A stretch of DNA of 64,000 nt from F23-D06 sp045132055 (GCA_045132055.1 JBGURP010000014.1:124001-188000); one strand, 5' to 3'. Shown: positions 42,889-52,787, numbered from the stretch's first letter. The notes: generated from the letters alone by a model not told the origin. Translations and numbers: made by a program.

Positions 42889-45800
42889 ATGAATAAGACG
42901 CAAAAATTGATTAACACGATTCTCGGTGTGATCATCGGTATAGTGGCATCTGCTGTCTATATCATGACTGCCGAGCCGACAGTTTCCTGGTGGGACTGTG
43001 GTGAATACATCGCTACAACCTCGAAGATGTTGGTGGGTCACCCCCCTGGAGCACCTACGTTCCAGATTATCGGACGCATCTGCACACTGTTTGCCGGTGG
43101 CGATCCAACCAAGATGGCTTTCTGCGTGAACTGTATGTCAGCCGTATGCAGCGGCCTCACCATCATGTTACTTTATTTCACCATCGTGCGTTTGGCTCGC
43201 AAGCTGGTGGCCAAGTATGGTGAGATGAACACGCCTCGCTTTATCGCAGTGCTGGGCGCAGCCCTCGTGGGTGCCATGGCTTATGCATTCAGCGACACAT
43301 TCTGGTTCTCCGCTGTGGAAGGTGAGGTCTATGCCATGTCCTCCTTCTTCACCGCATTGGTGTTCTGGTGCATCCTGAAGTGGGACGAGGAGTACGACAA
43401 CCCGAAGGAGAATGTGAACCCTAACCGCTGGATTGTGCTCATTGCCTATTTGGTGGGTCTCTCCATCGGTGTTCACTTGCTGAACTTGCTGACCCTGCCG
43501 GCAATCGTGCTGATTGTTTACTATAAGCTCTCCAAGAATGCCACGGGCATGGGCGCAGTGCTCACCATGGCCATCATCTCCTTCTTCTTTGCATTCTTCT
43601 GTTCCACTTTGTGGATGTTCCTGATATGGATTTTCATCACCATCCCATTGTTTGTGCTGTGTGCGAAGAAAGGCACGCTGAAATCGAAGGCAGAGTGGGG
43701 CGTATTCCTGTCACTCTGCGGCTCCGTGGTGCTGCTCGGCATTATTCTGTGGGGTATCATCCCGCAGGTGGTGAACCTGGCTGGTAAGTTCGACCTGTTC
43801 TTCGTGAACTCGTTGCACCTGCCGTTCAATTCCGGTACCATCTTCTTCTTCCTGATTTTGGTAGGCCTCATTGCTTGGGGTATTGTGGCTGGATACAAGA
43901 AGAACAAACCCGTACTGCTTACGGGTACTTTCTGCTTCATGATGCTGCTCATCGGATACTCCACATTCTTCACATTGGTTATCCGCTCCAACGCCAATCC
44001 GACTATTGACGAGAACAATCCGGAGGATGCAGTGGCCCTGTTGGCTTACTTGAATCGTGAACAATATGGTTCCAATCCGTTGTTTTATGGACAAAGCTAT
44101 AATACGAAGGTGATCAATGCCGAAAACGGCAAGCCTGTGTATGTGAAAGACAAAAATGCCAAACGTTATGTGGTTTCCAACGAGCGCCAGGGCGAGAAAC
44201 TGCAATACGACCCGTCTGGTTGTATGCTCTTCCCGAGAATGTGGTCGTCAGAGAAACAGGGCGAGTACATCAATTGGCTGAACAACCATTATAACAGCGA
44301 CAGTCCTGCCGACCGCGAAGCCCGCCGTGAGCTGGCCCGCGGCGATACGCCTTCCTGGAAGCAAAACATCAAATTCCTGCAGACATATCAATTTGGCTAC
44401 ATGTACTGGAGATATTTCATGTGGAACTTTGCTGGTCGTCAGAATGACCTTCAGGGTCGTGGCGATAGCATGAACGGCAACTGGATCACGGGACTTTCCT
44501 TCATTGACAAGGCTAAGGTGGGTGATCAGACCAATCTGCCCAAAGCTTTGCAGCGTCCTGGTCATAACACCTATTATTTGTTGCCGCTGTTGTTGGGCTT
44601 GGTGGGTATTTTCTATCAAACCCGCAAGGATACACCGAATGCCTTCGTGGTGTTCCTGCTCTTCATCATGACAGGTTTGGCTATCGCATTCTATTTGAAT
44701 ATGTATGCCTTCCAGCCTCGTGAGCGTGACTATGCCTTTGCCGCTTCTTTCTATGCTTTTGCAATATGGATTGGATTTGGCGTGTTGGGCATCTATGAAC
44801 TGTTTGAGAAAATCAAGAGCAAACCGGTGCAGATTGCAGGCGCAGTGCTTACTACAGTCGTGTGCTTCGGCTTGGTGCCTTGCGTGATGGCTAACCAGAA
44901 CTGGAATGATCACGATCGTTCCAACCGCTATACGGCTTTGGCTATAGCCAAGAACTATTTGGATTCCTGTGCTCCTAATGCCATTCTGTTTACTTTGGGT
45001 GATAACGATACTTTCCCATTGTGGTACGCTCAGGAGGTAGAAGGCTACCGTACCGATGTGCGCGTGTGTAACCTGTCGCTGCTCAGTACCAGCTGGTATG
45101 TCGATCAGATGAAACGCAAAGCTTACGAGTCAGATGCATTGCCCATCTCCATGACTTGGAATCAATACAAAGACGGTACACGTGATGCGCTTTATCTCGA
45201 ACCTGGTGAAAACCAGTTTGTGGACCTGAATGCCGTGGTGAACTACATCAAAGATCCGCAATTTGACCATGCCCGTCACCTTTTCCTGCTCTCCCAGAGC
45301 AAAGGTTACAGATCCAATGGCCGTGCTATCCCCGCCAGTTTCTCCCTTAAAGTGGACAAAGCCAAGGTGTTGGCCAACGGAACCGTGGATCCCAAAGACT
45401 CCGCTCTCGTGGTGGATCGTCTGGAATGGAATCTGGGTAAGCCGGGAAGTGTTACCCCGTTGGTAAAGGCCTATATCATCATGATGGATATCTTGGCCAA
45501 CAACAACTGGGAGCGTCCTATCTACTATGCTTCTACTACTGGTTCCGAAGCTTATCTCGGCCTGGAAGAATATTTCCAACTGGAAGGATTTGCATACAGA
45601 CTCGTCCCCATCAAGACCTCGCGTGGCAACGAAACGGGTAGAATTAACAGCGAAATTCTGTACAACAATCTGATGAATGTCTTCAATGACCACAGTCGCG
45701 AGGATTTCCTCAATCATCCTGATGCACCTAAACATGAAGCGGCACAGTATGCTTGGGGCGGTTTCAATGATCCGCGTGTCTATCACAATGAAGACAATAC

Positions 45801-46512
45801 CCGTCTGATTTCACTCATCCGCCGCTTGTACAACCGTTTGGGTAATCAACTGTTAGCGGAAGGCGATGTGGAAAGAGCAGAGAAAGCATTCGATCAAGGT
45901 AATACAGTTCTTCCGAATGAGGTCTTCCCGTACGTTTCCGTGATGTCCAATGTGTATGGCTATACCCAGAACTGTATTTTCTACATGCAGGATTTCTTTA
46001 AGCTGAACACGCCAAGCGGAAACCAGAAAGGTATGGCAATGGCTAATTCCATTTGGGATCAGCTGGTGGATTTGTTTGCTTGGTACAATCAGTGCGATGA
46101 CAACACACTGGCTATCCATGAGGATGATATTCACTTTGATTTGATGTTCATGCATTATATGATGACAAACATCAGATATCCGGATATGTCCATCGCTTCC
46201 AAATTCAAGGCGTTGAAGTTTGACAAGGTGGCATCCTATCGTGCTCAGATCCTGTCGAACAACATTGGCCGTCTGCTCCGTCAGCCTGATTTTGATCAGC
46301 AGGCGGTTGCCAACATTTTCCAAGAGTTGCATCAGTTGCAGGATATTGCTGAGATAGCAGGCGACAATGCCACTGCCAAGAAGTTGCAGGATGTGGCCGA
46401 GACCCAATTGAAGGCAATGGATGGCGTTTCCCCTGAAATGGGCAATGCCTACCGCGGTTTCTATAACAGTTTGGGACGCAGAATGATGGCCCAACAAGAC
46501 ACAAACCAATAA
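42889..46512 (+). CDS. DUF2723 membrane protein (PMT-like glycosyltransferase fold)
   Basis: 1207 residues. About a dozen membrane segments in two groups (about 10-380 and 560-680), with a large soluble C-terminal part (about 690-1207) that includes helical repeats. The first loop holds TVSWWDCGEYIATTSKMLVGHPPGAPTF, the DUF2723 hallmark with an acidic Asp-x-Gly-Glu resembling the active site of protein O-mannosyltransferases. It is likely a lipid-linked-sugar glycosyltransferase of the inner membrane, but the substrate is unproven. Confidence 0.85.
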   Translation: MNKTQKLINTILGVIIGIVASAVYIMTAEPTVSWWDCGEYIATTSKMLVGHPPGAPTFQIIGRICTLFAGGDPTKMAFCVNCMSAVCSGLTIMLLYFTIVRLARKLVAKYGEMNTPRFIAVLGAALVGAMAYAFSDTFWFSAVEGEVYAMSSFFTALVFWCILKWDEEYDNPKENVNPNRWIVLIAYLVGLSIGVHLLNLLTLPAIVLIVYYKLSKNATGMGAVLTMAIISFFFAFFCSTLWMFLIWIFITIPLFVLCAKKGTLKSKAEWGVFLSLCGSVVLLGIILWGIIPQVVNLAGKFDLFFVNSLHLPFNSGTIFFFLILVGLIAWGIVAGYKKNKPVLLTGTFCFMMLLIGYSTFFTLVIRSNANPTIDENNPEDAVALLAYLNREQYGSNPLFYGQSYNTKVINAENGKPVYVKDKNAKRYVVSNERQGEKLQYDPSGCMLFPRMWSSEKQGEYINWLNNHYNSDSPADREARRELARGDTPSWKQNIKFLQTYQFGYMYWRYFMWNFAGRQNDLQGRGDSMNGNWITGLSFIDKAKVGDQTNLPKALQRPGHNTYYLLPLLLGLVGIFYQTRKDTPNAFVVFLLFIMTGLAIAFYLNMYAFQPRERDYAFAASFYAFAIWIGFGVLGIYELFEKIKSKPVQIAGAVLTTVVCFGLVPCVMANQNWNDHDRSNRYTALAIAKNYLDSCAPNAILFTLGDNDTFPLWYAQEVEGYRTDVRVCNLSLLSTSWYVDQMKRKAYESDALPISMTWNQYKDGTRDALYLEPGENQFVDLNAVVNYIKDPQFDHARHLFLLSQSKGYRSNGRAIPASFSLKVDKAKVLANGTVDPKDSALVVDRLEWNLGKPGSVTPLVKAYIIMMDILANNNWERPIYYASTTGSEAYLGLEEYFQLEGFAYRLVPIKTSRGNETGRINSEILYNNLMNVFNDHSREDFLNHPDAPKHEAAQYAWGGFNDPRVYHNEDNTRLISLIRRLYNRLGNQLLAEGDVERAEKAFDQGNTVLPNEVFPYVSVMSNVYGYTQNCIFYMQDFFKLNTPSGNQKGMAMANSIWDQLVDLFAWYNQCDDNTLAIHEDDIHFDLMFMHYMMTNIRYPDMSIASKFKALKFDKVASYRAQILSNNIGRLLRQPDFDQQAVANIFQELHQLQDIAEIAGDNATAKKLQDVAETQLKAMDGVSPEMGNAYRGFYNSLGRRMMAQQDTNQ

Positions 46513-46525
46513 AAATCAATAGAAT

Positions 46526-47176
46526 ATGAAGAAATTTGCTGTGATATTATGTGGCTGTGGTTCTCTGGACGGAAGTGAAATCCACGAGTCCGTGATGACC
46601 CTGTTGGCCATCGACCGCAATGAATGTACCTACAGTATCTTTGCCCCCAACGACAATCAATATCATGTGGTAAACCATTATACAAAGTCTGCCACAGATG
46701 AGAAACGTAATATGATGGTGGAAGCCGCGCGCATCGCGCGCGGCGACATCCGCCCCATTGAGGAGTGCCACGTGGAAGATTTCGACGCGTTGGTGTTCCC
46801 TGGCGGCAATGGCGCAGCCAAGAACCTGTTTACCTATGCGTTTGACGGCAAGAACTGCACCGTGCGCGAGGATGTGGCCAAGCTCATCAAAGCTTTCCAC
46901 GCCGCGCATAAGCCCATTGGCGCGCTTTGCATCGCTCCGGTGATGATTGCCAAGGTGCTGGGCGATGTGACCATCACCGTGGGCAACGACGAGGGTACTA
47001 TCCAGAACGTGCTCAGCTTCGGTTCCAAGCACATCAATACCCAGCAGACGGGTGTTATTGCCGACAAGCAGAACATGGTGTTCACCACACCGTGCTACAT
47101 GCTGCCTGCTCGCATCTCCGATATTGCCGACTGCGCACAGAATCTCATTGACGCCATTTTGGAAAATATGCAATAA
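46526..47176 (+). CDS. elbB: ElbB-type glyoxalase (DJ-1/PfpI superfamily)
   Basis: 216 residues. Opens KKFAVILCGCGSLDGSEIHE, the ElbB signature, with FPGGNGAAKNLF and the nucleophile elbow GALCIAP (Cys near 138). The family has glyoxalase activity in vitro and is linked to isoprenoid genes in E. coli. aroK overlaps the stop by one base. Confidence 0.88.
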   Translation: MKKFAVILCGCGSLDGSEIHESVMTLLAIDRNECTYSIFAPNDNQYHVVNHYTKSATDEKRNMMVEAARIARGDIRPIEECHVEDFDALVFPGGNGAAKNLFTYAFDGKNCTVREDVAKLIKAFHAAHKPIGALCIAPVMIAKVLGDVTITVGNDEGTIQNVLSFGSKHINTQQTGVIADKQNMVFTTPCYMLPARISDIADCAQNLIDAILENMQ

Positions 47177-47694
47177 TGGCTCGCAATGTCGTTTTGGTCG
47201 GCTTCTCCGGCGCAGGAAAGACCACGATAGGTCGGGAGCTGGCACTCCGCCTGGGCCTTGAGTTTGTCGATTTGGACGCAGCTATCGAAGAAAAATATCA
47301 TGCTACGATTCCCCATATTTTTCAGAAGTATGGGGAATCTGTTTTTCGGCAGTGCGAGTATCAGACGCTGAAAGAAATACTGGAAGGTCAAGGAATAGTG
47401 ATATCCGCCGGAGGTGGCACTCCCGCCAATCAGGATGCCATGCAACTGATGAACGCACATGCCGTGACGGTCTATATTGACCTGCCGGAAGAAACCCTCG
47501 TTCAGCGACTGAAAAACAGCAAAAAGGAGCGCCCGCTGACGGTTTCGTTAACCGAAGAACAGTTGACCGCCTACGTGCACGAAAGACTCCAGCAACGCTT
47601 GCCCTATTACCGCATGGCACAACTGACAGTAAACGAAAATGAGGTGGAAATAGAACACCTCAAACGCTTGCTGGAACCTTTGATAACCAAATGA
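47176..47694 (+). CDS. aroK: Shikimate kinase
   Basis: 172 residues. P-loop G9-F-S-G-A-G-K-T16, the shikimate-binding aspartate in FVDLDAAIE, ISAGGGTP, and the lid arginine in KKERPLTVSL. Catalyses the ATP-dependent step of the aromatic amino-acid pathway. No other aro gene is nearby. The 75 bases after it up to atpB hold no clear promoter. Confidence 0.92.
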   Translation: MARNVVLVGFSGAGKTTIGRELALRLGLEFVDLDAAIEEKYHATIPHIFQKYGESVFRQCEYQTLKEILEGQGIVISAGGGTPANQDAMQLMNAHAVTVYIDLPEETLVQRLKNSKKERPLTVSLTEEQLTAYVHERLQQRLPYYRMAQLTVNENEVEIEHLKRLLEPLITK

Positions 47695-47769
47695 AAATTT
47701 CGTATATTGCGCCACTTTTTTGTGGAGGTGGAAAGTTGTGGGTTTTAGATTGTATCTAATTGATATTGT

Positions 47770-48888
47770 ATGATTTGCAAAAACTATAAATTGGGACTGG
47801 TGGGCATTTTTGTGGCTCTGTTGATGACGTTTTTCTCCCAATCCTTATCGGCTGCGGAAGAGAAAGAATTCGATGCTGGTCCGTTTATCATAGAGCATAT
47901 TACAGACAACTACGGTTGGCATATCTGCGGCGAAGGCGACAAGAGTGTGACCATCCCGCTTCCCGTAATGCTGGTTGACAACGGCCATTTTGTGGTGTTT
48001 ATGTCCAATAAGTTCCACCATGGTGAGGCCGCCTACAAAGGCTACGCTATGGGCTGGGGCGACCAGAAAGGCAGCATTGTCAAGTTGGCCGACGATTATA
48101 CTGGCCATTTGGAAGAAGGTGTCGTATATCCTGTTGACCATGTCTGCAAGATTGACATTTCCATCACCAAGAATGTGTGCGCGCTGATTATCTCGTTGAT
48201 TCTCATCACGTGGATATTGCTGTCGGTGACCAAACAGTACAAACGTCGTCCTGACCAGGCCCCAAAGGGTTTGCAGGCGTTTGTAGAACCGGTAATTGTC
48301 TTTTTGCAGGATGAGGTTATCAATCCGTCTTTAGGTAAAAATGCCCAGAAATATACTCCATTCCTGCTTACGCTGTTTTTCTTCATCCTCTTCAACAACC
48401 TGATGGGTCTGATTCCCATCTTCCCAGGCGGTGCCAACCTCACCGGCAACATTGCCGTGACGGGCGTGCTCGCTTTGCTGACCTTCTTCGTGACGCAGTT
48501 TTCGGGCAAAAAGGAATATTGGAAAGACATCATCAATACGCCGGGCGTGCCTTGGTGGCTGAAGTTTCCGCTGCCCATCATGCCATTGGTGGAGGTGATC
48601 GGCGTGTTCACCAAGCCGTTTGTGTTGATGGTGCGACTTTTCGCCAATATCACCGCCGGTCATATCATTGTGCTGGGCTTCATCTCCTTGATTTTCATTT
48701 TCGGACAGATGGCTCCGGCATTGGGCTACGGGGTTTCCGTGATTTCCATCTTCTTATATCTCTTCATGAGCTGCCTCGAGCTGCTGGTGGCTTTCATCCA
48801 GGCGTTTGTCTTTACGCTCTTGAGTGCTATCTACATCGGAGCAGCTTGCGGCGAGGAGGAGGAAGAAGAACTTCAATTAGCAGAATAA
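47770..48888 (+). CDS. atpB: ATP synthase F0 subunit a
   Basis: 372 residues, longer than in E. coli because of an N-terminal signal-like segment (GLVGIFVALLMTFFSQSLSA) and a periplasmic extension (about 25-135) common in Bacteroidota. The proton-channel helix keeps the essential arginine in FVLMVRLFANITAGH. It ends with an acidic EEEEEEL stretch. It is followed by atpE after 33 bases. Confidence 0.95.
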   Translation: MICKNYKLGLVGIFVALLMTFFSQSLSAAEEKEFDAGPFIIEHITDNYGWHICGEGDKSVTIPLPVMLVDNGHFVVFMSNKFHHGEAAYKGYAMGWGDQKGSIVKLADDYTGHLEEGVVYPVDHVCKIDISITKNVCALIISLILITWILLSVTKQYKRRPDQAPKGLQAFVEPVIVFLQDEVINPSLGKNAQKYTPFLLTLFFFILFNNLMGLIPIFPGGANLTGNIAVTGVLALLTFFVTQFSGKKEYWKDIINTPGVPWWLKFPLPIMPLVEVIGVFTKPFVLMVRLFANITAGHIIVLGFISLIFIFGQMAPALGYGVSVISIFLYLFMSCLELLVAFIQAFVFTLLSAIYIGAACGEEEEEELQLAE

Positions 48889-48921
48889 ACCTTTTTATCA
48901 ACTAAATAAATACAAACTACT

Positions 48922-49182
48922 ATGTCATTATTAACCATCTTATTGCAAGCAGCCACTGGCCTTGGAATCGGCAAATTGGGTGCTGGTGTGGGTGCAGGTC
49001 TCGCCGCCATCGGCGCCGGTATCGGTATCGGTAACATCGGTAAAGATGCCATGTCCGCCATCGCACGCCAACCTGAAGCAGCTGGCAACATTCGTATGAA
49101 CATGATTTTGGCAGCCGCCTTCGTCGAAGGTGTCGCTTTGTTCGCCTGCGTCGTGTGTCTGCTTATCGCCATTGCAAAATAA
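48922..49182 (+). CDS. atpE: ATP synthase F0 subunit c
   Basis: 86 residues, two membrane helices. The glycine zipper GVGAGLAAIGAGIGIGNIG and the loop ARQPEA are typical; the ion-binding carboxylate is Glu in AAAFVEGVALF. No polar residue of the usual sodium-binding type was noticed beside it, so proton coupling is the simpler reading. Confidence 0.95.
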   Translation: MSLLTILLQAATGLGIGKLGAGVGAGLAAIGAGIGIGNIGKDAMSAIARQPEAAGNIRMNMILAAAFVEGVALFACVVCLLIAIAK

Positions 49183-49199
49183 AGCCGGCATGCGACCCC

Positions 49200-49260
49200 A
49201 TCGCTTGTTTGCTGATGCAATCGCTTAATTTGTTGATGGACCCTGCGGTTGGCAGGGTCC
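49200..49260 (+). promoter_or_regulatory. atpE-atpF intercistronic repeat and hairpin
   Basis: A 20-base imperfect tandem repeat (49200-49219 and 49220-49239, both beginning ATCGCTT and ending TTGATG or GCTGATG) is followed by a perfect 9-bp hairpin, GGACCCTGC-GGTTG-GCAGGGTCC (49238-49260). No long T run follows. It may be a weak terminator or an RNA-stabilising hairpin that raises atpE over atpF. Confidence 0.7.
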
Positions 49261-49301
49261 CCAACATTTTTAAAAATTTCAGAAACAACTCAGATTAGAA
49301 T

Positions 49302-49796
49302 ATGGAACTCATAAAACCCTCTTTCGGACTTATCTTCTGGATGCTCGTTGGCTTCGGCATCTTTTTCTTCATCTTGGCTAAGTTTGTTTGGCCAGTGATT
49401 ACGCAAGGCATTGCCAGCCGCAACAAGAAGATTCAAGACCAACTGGATGAGGCGGAACGCGTGCATGCAGAACTGGAGAACCTGAATCTCAAACATGAAG
49501 AGATGCTTGCCCAGGCCAAGGCTGAACGCGACGATATCCTCAATGATGCCCGTGCCATCAGCGAGAAACTGAAAGAAGACGCCAAACTGAAGGCTGATGC
49601 CGAGGCACAGTCCATCATTGCGGATGCCAAACAAGCCATCCAGATGGAAAAGATGAAGGCCATCACCGATTTGAAGAACGAAATCGCCAACTTCTCCATC
49701 AATATTGCGGAGAAAATCATGACCGAAGAACTTTCCGATAAAGAAAAGCAGGAAAAACTTATCGAAAAGTGGGTCAATGAATCCCAACTGAACTAA
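49302..49796 (+). CDS. atpF: ATP synthase F0 subunit b
   Basis: 164 residues. One N-terminal membrane helix (LIFWMLVGFGIFFFILAKFV) and a long polar coiled coil rich in Lys, Glu and Ala, the peripheral stalk. The next gene expected is atpH, but tatD begins 2 bases after the stop. Confidence 0.95.
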   Translation: MELIKPSFGLIFWMLVGFGIFFFILAKFVWPVITQGIASRNKKIQDQLDEAERVHAELENLNLKHEEMLAQAKAERDDILNDARAISEKLKEDAKLKADAEAQSIIADAKQAIQMEKMKAITDLKNEIANFSINIAEKIMTEELSDKEKQEKLIEKWVNESQLN

Positions 49797-49798
49797 CC

Positions 49799-50575
49799 AT
49801 GCGTTTTGTTGACACCCATACTCATTTGTACCGTGAGAGCTACCCTGACAATTTCGAGGATGTGGCTCGTCGTGCCATAGAGGCGGGTGTGGATAAGATG
49901 ATTCTGGGATGTGTCAACCGAGAGACTCCGGATTGGTTGCAGGAGGCAGTCTCTTTGTTCCCTGATAACTTTTTCATCTTGATAGGACTTCATCCTGAAG
50001 ATACCAAAGCGGATTTCGAGGATGACTTGGTCCAGATTGAAGCCCATTTGGATGATTCGAATGTGGTGGGCGTAGGGGAGATTGGTTTGGATTATTATTG
50101 GGACCGAACCTTTGAGAAAGAGCAGCGGGAGGCGTTTTACCGTCAGCTTTGCTGGGCCCGCGACCGGAAATTACCCCTTTCGTTGCACATTCGGAGCGCC
50201 TACAACGATGCAATTGAGATTCTCAAGCAATTCCGTCCGGGCGAGCTTTCCGGCGTGATGCACTGCTTTTCCGGCGGCATTCAGGAGGCGGAATGGGCGG
50301 TGAAACACGGCTTTGCCATTGGCGTGGGTGGCACGGTGACCTTCAAGAACAGTAAAGTACAGGACATTGTGGCGCATGTGGGGCTGGAGAATGTGGTGTT
50401 GGAGACGGATGCGCCTTATCTGGCTCCCGTTCCGCATCGCGGCCAGCCTAACGAAAGCTCATACATTCCCATTATTGCCCAAAAAGTGGCCGATATTTTC
50501 CAAGTCTCCTTACAGACGGTAGCTGATGCCACGACGGAAAATGCTTACAGGATTTTTTCCAAATTAACCCGATAG
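49799..50575 (+). CDS. tatD: TatD-family metal-dependent hydrolase
   Basis: 258 residues, TIM-barrel amidohydrolase. Metal ligands: DTHTHL (5-10), GEIGLDYYW (Glu), LHIRSAYND (His) and MHCFSGG (His), with ETDAPYLAPV near 203. TatD homologues act as 3'-5' DNases. It lies two bases behind atpF and is probably read through from the ATP synthase genes. Confidence 0.9.
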   Translation: MRFVDTHTHLYRESYPDNFEDVARRAIEAGVDKMILGCVNRETPDWLQEAVSLFPDNFFILIGLHPEDTKADFEDDLVQIEAHLDDSNVVGVGEIGLDYYWDRTFEKEQREAFYRQLCWARDRKLPLSLHIRSAYNDAIEILKQFRPGELSGVMHCFSGGIQEAEWAVKHGFAIGVGGTVTFKNSKVQDIVAHVGLENVVLETDAPYLAPVPHRGQPNESSYIPIIAQKVADIFQVSLQTVADATTENAYRIFSKLTR

Positions 50576-50598
50576 AATAATTATAAAAAATTTTAAAT

Positions 50599-51855
50599 AT
50601 GACTGAATCCCAAATTTTTACACCTTGTAAAATCGGTCCGATTACCCTTCGTAACCGCACCATCCGTTCCGCCGCTTTCGAGAATATGGCGCATGGCAAC
50701 CGTCCCTCCAAAGAACTTTTCGACTATCATACAGCAGTCGCCAAGGGCGGTATCGGTATGACCACTGTGGCATACGCTTCCGTTTGTCAGAGCGGCCTTT
50801 CCTTTGATGGCCAGTTGTGGCTCCGCGAGGAAATTATTCCCGAACTGAAGAAGTTGACGGACGCCATCCACGCTGAAGGTGCCAAGGCCTCCATTCAGAT
50901 CGGCCACTGCGGCAACATGACGCACCGCGCCACTTGCGGTTGCAAGCCGCTGTCGCCGTCAGGCCGTTTTAACCTTTATTCACCTACCTTTACCCGTAAG
51001 ATGACCATTAAGGACATCGACGAGATTGTGGAGGCTTTCGGCAAGGCAGTGGATATGTGCCGCCGCGCAGGTTTCGACTGCATCGAAGTACACGCCGGCC
51101 ACGGCTATCTGATTAGCCAGTTCATCTCTCCTTATACCAACCATCGTAAAGATGAGTACGGTGGCTCACTGGAGAACCGTATGCGTTTCATGCGCCGCGT
51201 CATCACCCGCGTGATGGAAGAGGCCAAGGACGACATGGCTATTGTGGTGAAAACCAACATGTACGACGGTTTCCGTAGCGGTATGCAAGTGGATGAGTGC
51301 ATTACCGTGGCCAAGGAATTGGAGAAGTTGGGCGTGCACGCGCTGGTGCTTACCGCCGGTTTCGTGAGCAAGGCTCCGATGGATGTGATGCGCGGTGCCA
51401 TGCCGCTCAAAACGCTGGCTTACTACATGGATCTCAAGAAGTTCTGGTGGCTGAAGATCGGTCTTCACCTTGGTGGACGTTTGGTCATCCCGACGGTTCC
51501 TTACAAGGATGCCTATTTCTATGATACGGCCATGAAGTTCCGCGAAGCCCTGACAATGCCGTTGATTTACGTGGGCGGTATGGTCGATAAGGCTGACATG
51601 GAGAAGGTGCTGGATTCCGGCTTTGTAGCATTCCAGATGGCCCGCGCTTTGGTTCAGGACACCGACTTTGTGAACAAGCTGCAGTCGGGCGAGGTGACCC
51701 GCAGCGCCTGCAAACACTCCAACTATTGCATCGGCCGTATGTACACTTTGGAAATGAAGTGCCACCAGTGCATGGCGAAGGATGAATTGCCTGTTAAATT
51801 GCAGAAGGAGCTGGAGAAGGCAGAAAGAGACGTCGAAAAATCCAACAAACGATAA
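50599..51855 (+). CDS. NADH:flavin oxidoreductase (Old Yellow Enzyme family)
   Basis: 418 residues with an FMN-binding TIM barrel: KIGPITLRNRTIRSA, QIGHCGNMTHR, EVHAGHGYLISQF and PYTNHRKDEYGGSLENR match the OYE-like family, and GGMVDKADMEKVLDSG lies near the phosphate site. The C-terminal part has four cysteines in CKHSNYC and CHQC (about 374-394), as in 2,4-dienoyl-CoA reductase-like enzymes that carry a 4Fe-4S cluster. Substrate unknown. The next gene overlaps its stop by one base. Confidence 0.85.
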   Translation: MTESQIFTPCKIGPITLRNRTIRSAAFENMAHGNRPSKELFDYHTAVAKGGIGMTTVAYASVCQSGLSFDGQLWLREEIIPELKKLTDAIHAEGAKASIQIGHCGNMTHRATCGCKPLSPSGRFNLYSPTFTRKMTIKDIDEIVEAFGKAVDMCRRAGFDCIEVHAGHGYLISQFISPYTNHRKDEYGGSLENRMRFMRRVITRVMEEAKDDMAIVVKTNMYDGFRSGMQVDECITVAKELEKLGVHALVLTAGFVSKAPMDVMRGAMPLKTLAYYMDLKKFWWLKIGLHLGGRLVIPTVPYKDAYFYDTAMKFREALTMPLIYVGGMVDKADMEKVLDSGFVAFQMARALVQDTDFVNKLQSGEVTRSACKHSNYCIGRMYTLEMKCHQCMAKDELPVKLQKELEKAERDVEKSNKR

Positions 51856-52787
51856 TGAAAAAGGTCCTGATTGTCGATAGGGTACATCCATATTTGACGG
51901 AAAAACTTTCCGAAAGTGATATTGTGTGCCTGACCGACATGACCTTTACATACGAAACATTCAAGGCTGCTCCCGATGACCTGTACGGTTTGGTCATCCG
52001 GAGCCGCTTTGTAGTGGACCGCGCCATACTCGATTCCAAGCCTTCGTTGAAATTCATCGTTCGGATTGGCTCTGGGGTGGAGAATATCGATGTGGAATAT
52101 GCTGAGAAAAAAGGAATTAAAGTAATTTCCACGCCCGAGGGCAATGCGAATGCGGTGGCGGAGCACTGTCTGGGCCTCTTGCTGGCGGCGCTGCGTCATC
52201 TGTCCTCTGCCGACCGCGAGGTGCGGGCAGGAGAGTGGCATCGTGAGAAGAACAAGGGCACGGAATTGCAGTCGCATACCTACGGGCTGATAGGTTACGG
52301 GCACACAGGTCCGGCATTTGCCAAGTTATTGCATGCGCTTGGCTGCAAGGTGTATGCCTATGACCGCTACAACCCAGTCGCCGGAGACAGCAATGCGGAA
52401 ATGACGGATTTGGAAACCATCATGCGTGAGTGCGATGTGATTTCCGTACATGTAAACTATATACCTGAAAACAAGTACTTTATCAATGAGAAATTCATTG
52501 AGGATGTCGCGCAACCCTTTATGCTCATCAACACTTCGCGCGGCATGGTCGTGAACACGGAAGATGTGGTGAAGGGATTAGAATCCGGCAAGATACGGAT
52601 GGCCTGTCTGGATGTGTTGGAGTACGAGAGTCCCAAATTGAAAAACCTGCCCAAAGAGCAGTGGCCTGCGGCTATGGAGCGCTTGGCCCAGTTGGAGAAT
52701 GTCATCCTCACCCCGCATGTGGGCGGCCAGACCACCGACGCGGAACTCCGCCACGCGCGAGTCGCGGTGGAGAAGATAATGGGGTAA
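51855..52787 (+). CDS. D-2-hydroxyacid dehydrogenase
   Basis: 310 residues, SerA/LdhA-like fold. The NAD site is GLIGYGHTG (near 142); catalytic residues are Arg in INTSRGMVV, Glu in CLDVLEYE and His in LTPHVGGQT. The substrate could be phosphoglycerate, phosphoerythronate or another 2-hydroxyacid. It overlaps the OYE gene, so the two flavin/NAD enzymes are translationally coupled. Confidence 0.85.
   Translation: MKKVLIVDRVHPYLTEKLSESDIVCLTDMTFTYETFKAAPDDLYGLVIRSRFVVDRAILDSKPSLKFIVRIGSGVENIDVEYAEKKGIKVISTPEGNANAVAEHCLGLLLAALRHLSSADREVRAGEWHREKNKGTELQSHTYGLIGYGHTGPAFAKLLHALGCKVYAYDRYNPVAGDSNAEMTDLETIMRECDVISVHVNYIPENKYFINEKFIEDVAQPFMLINTSRGMVVNTEDVVKGLESGKIRMACLDVLEYESPKLKNLPKEQWPAAMERLAQLENVILTPHVGGQTTDAELRHARVAVEKIMG

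Noticed and set aside
48922..49182. Sodium-type subunit c
   Set aside because: Only the ion-binding Glu was seen; no extra polar residues of the sodium motif were recognised.
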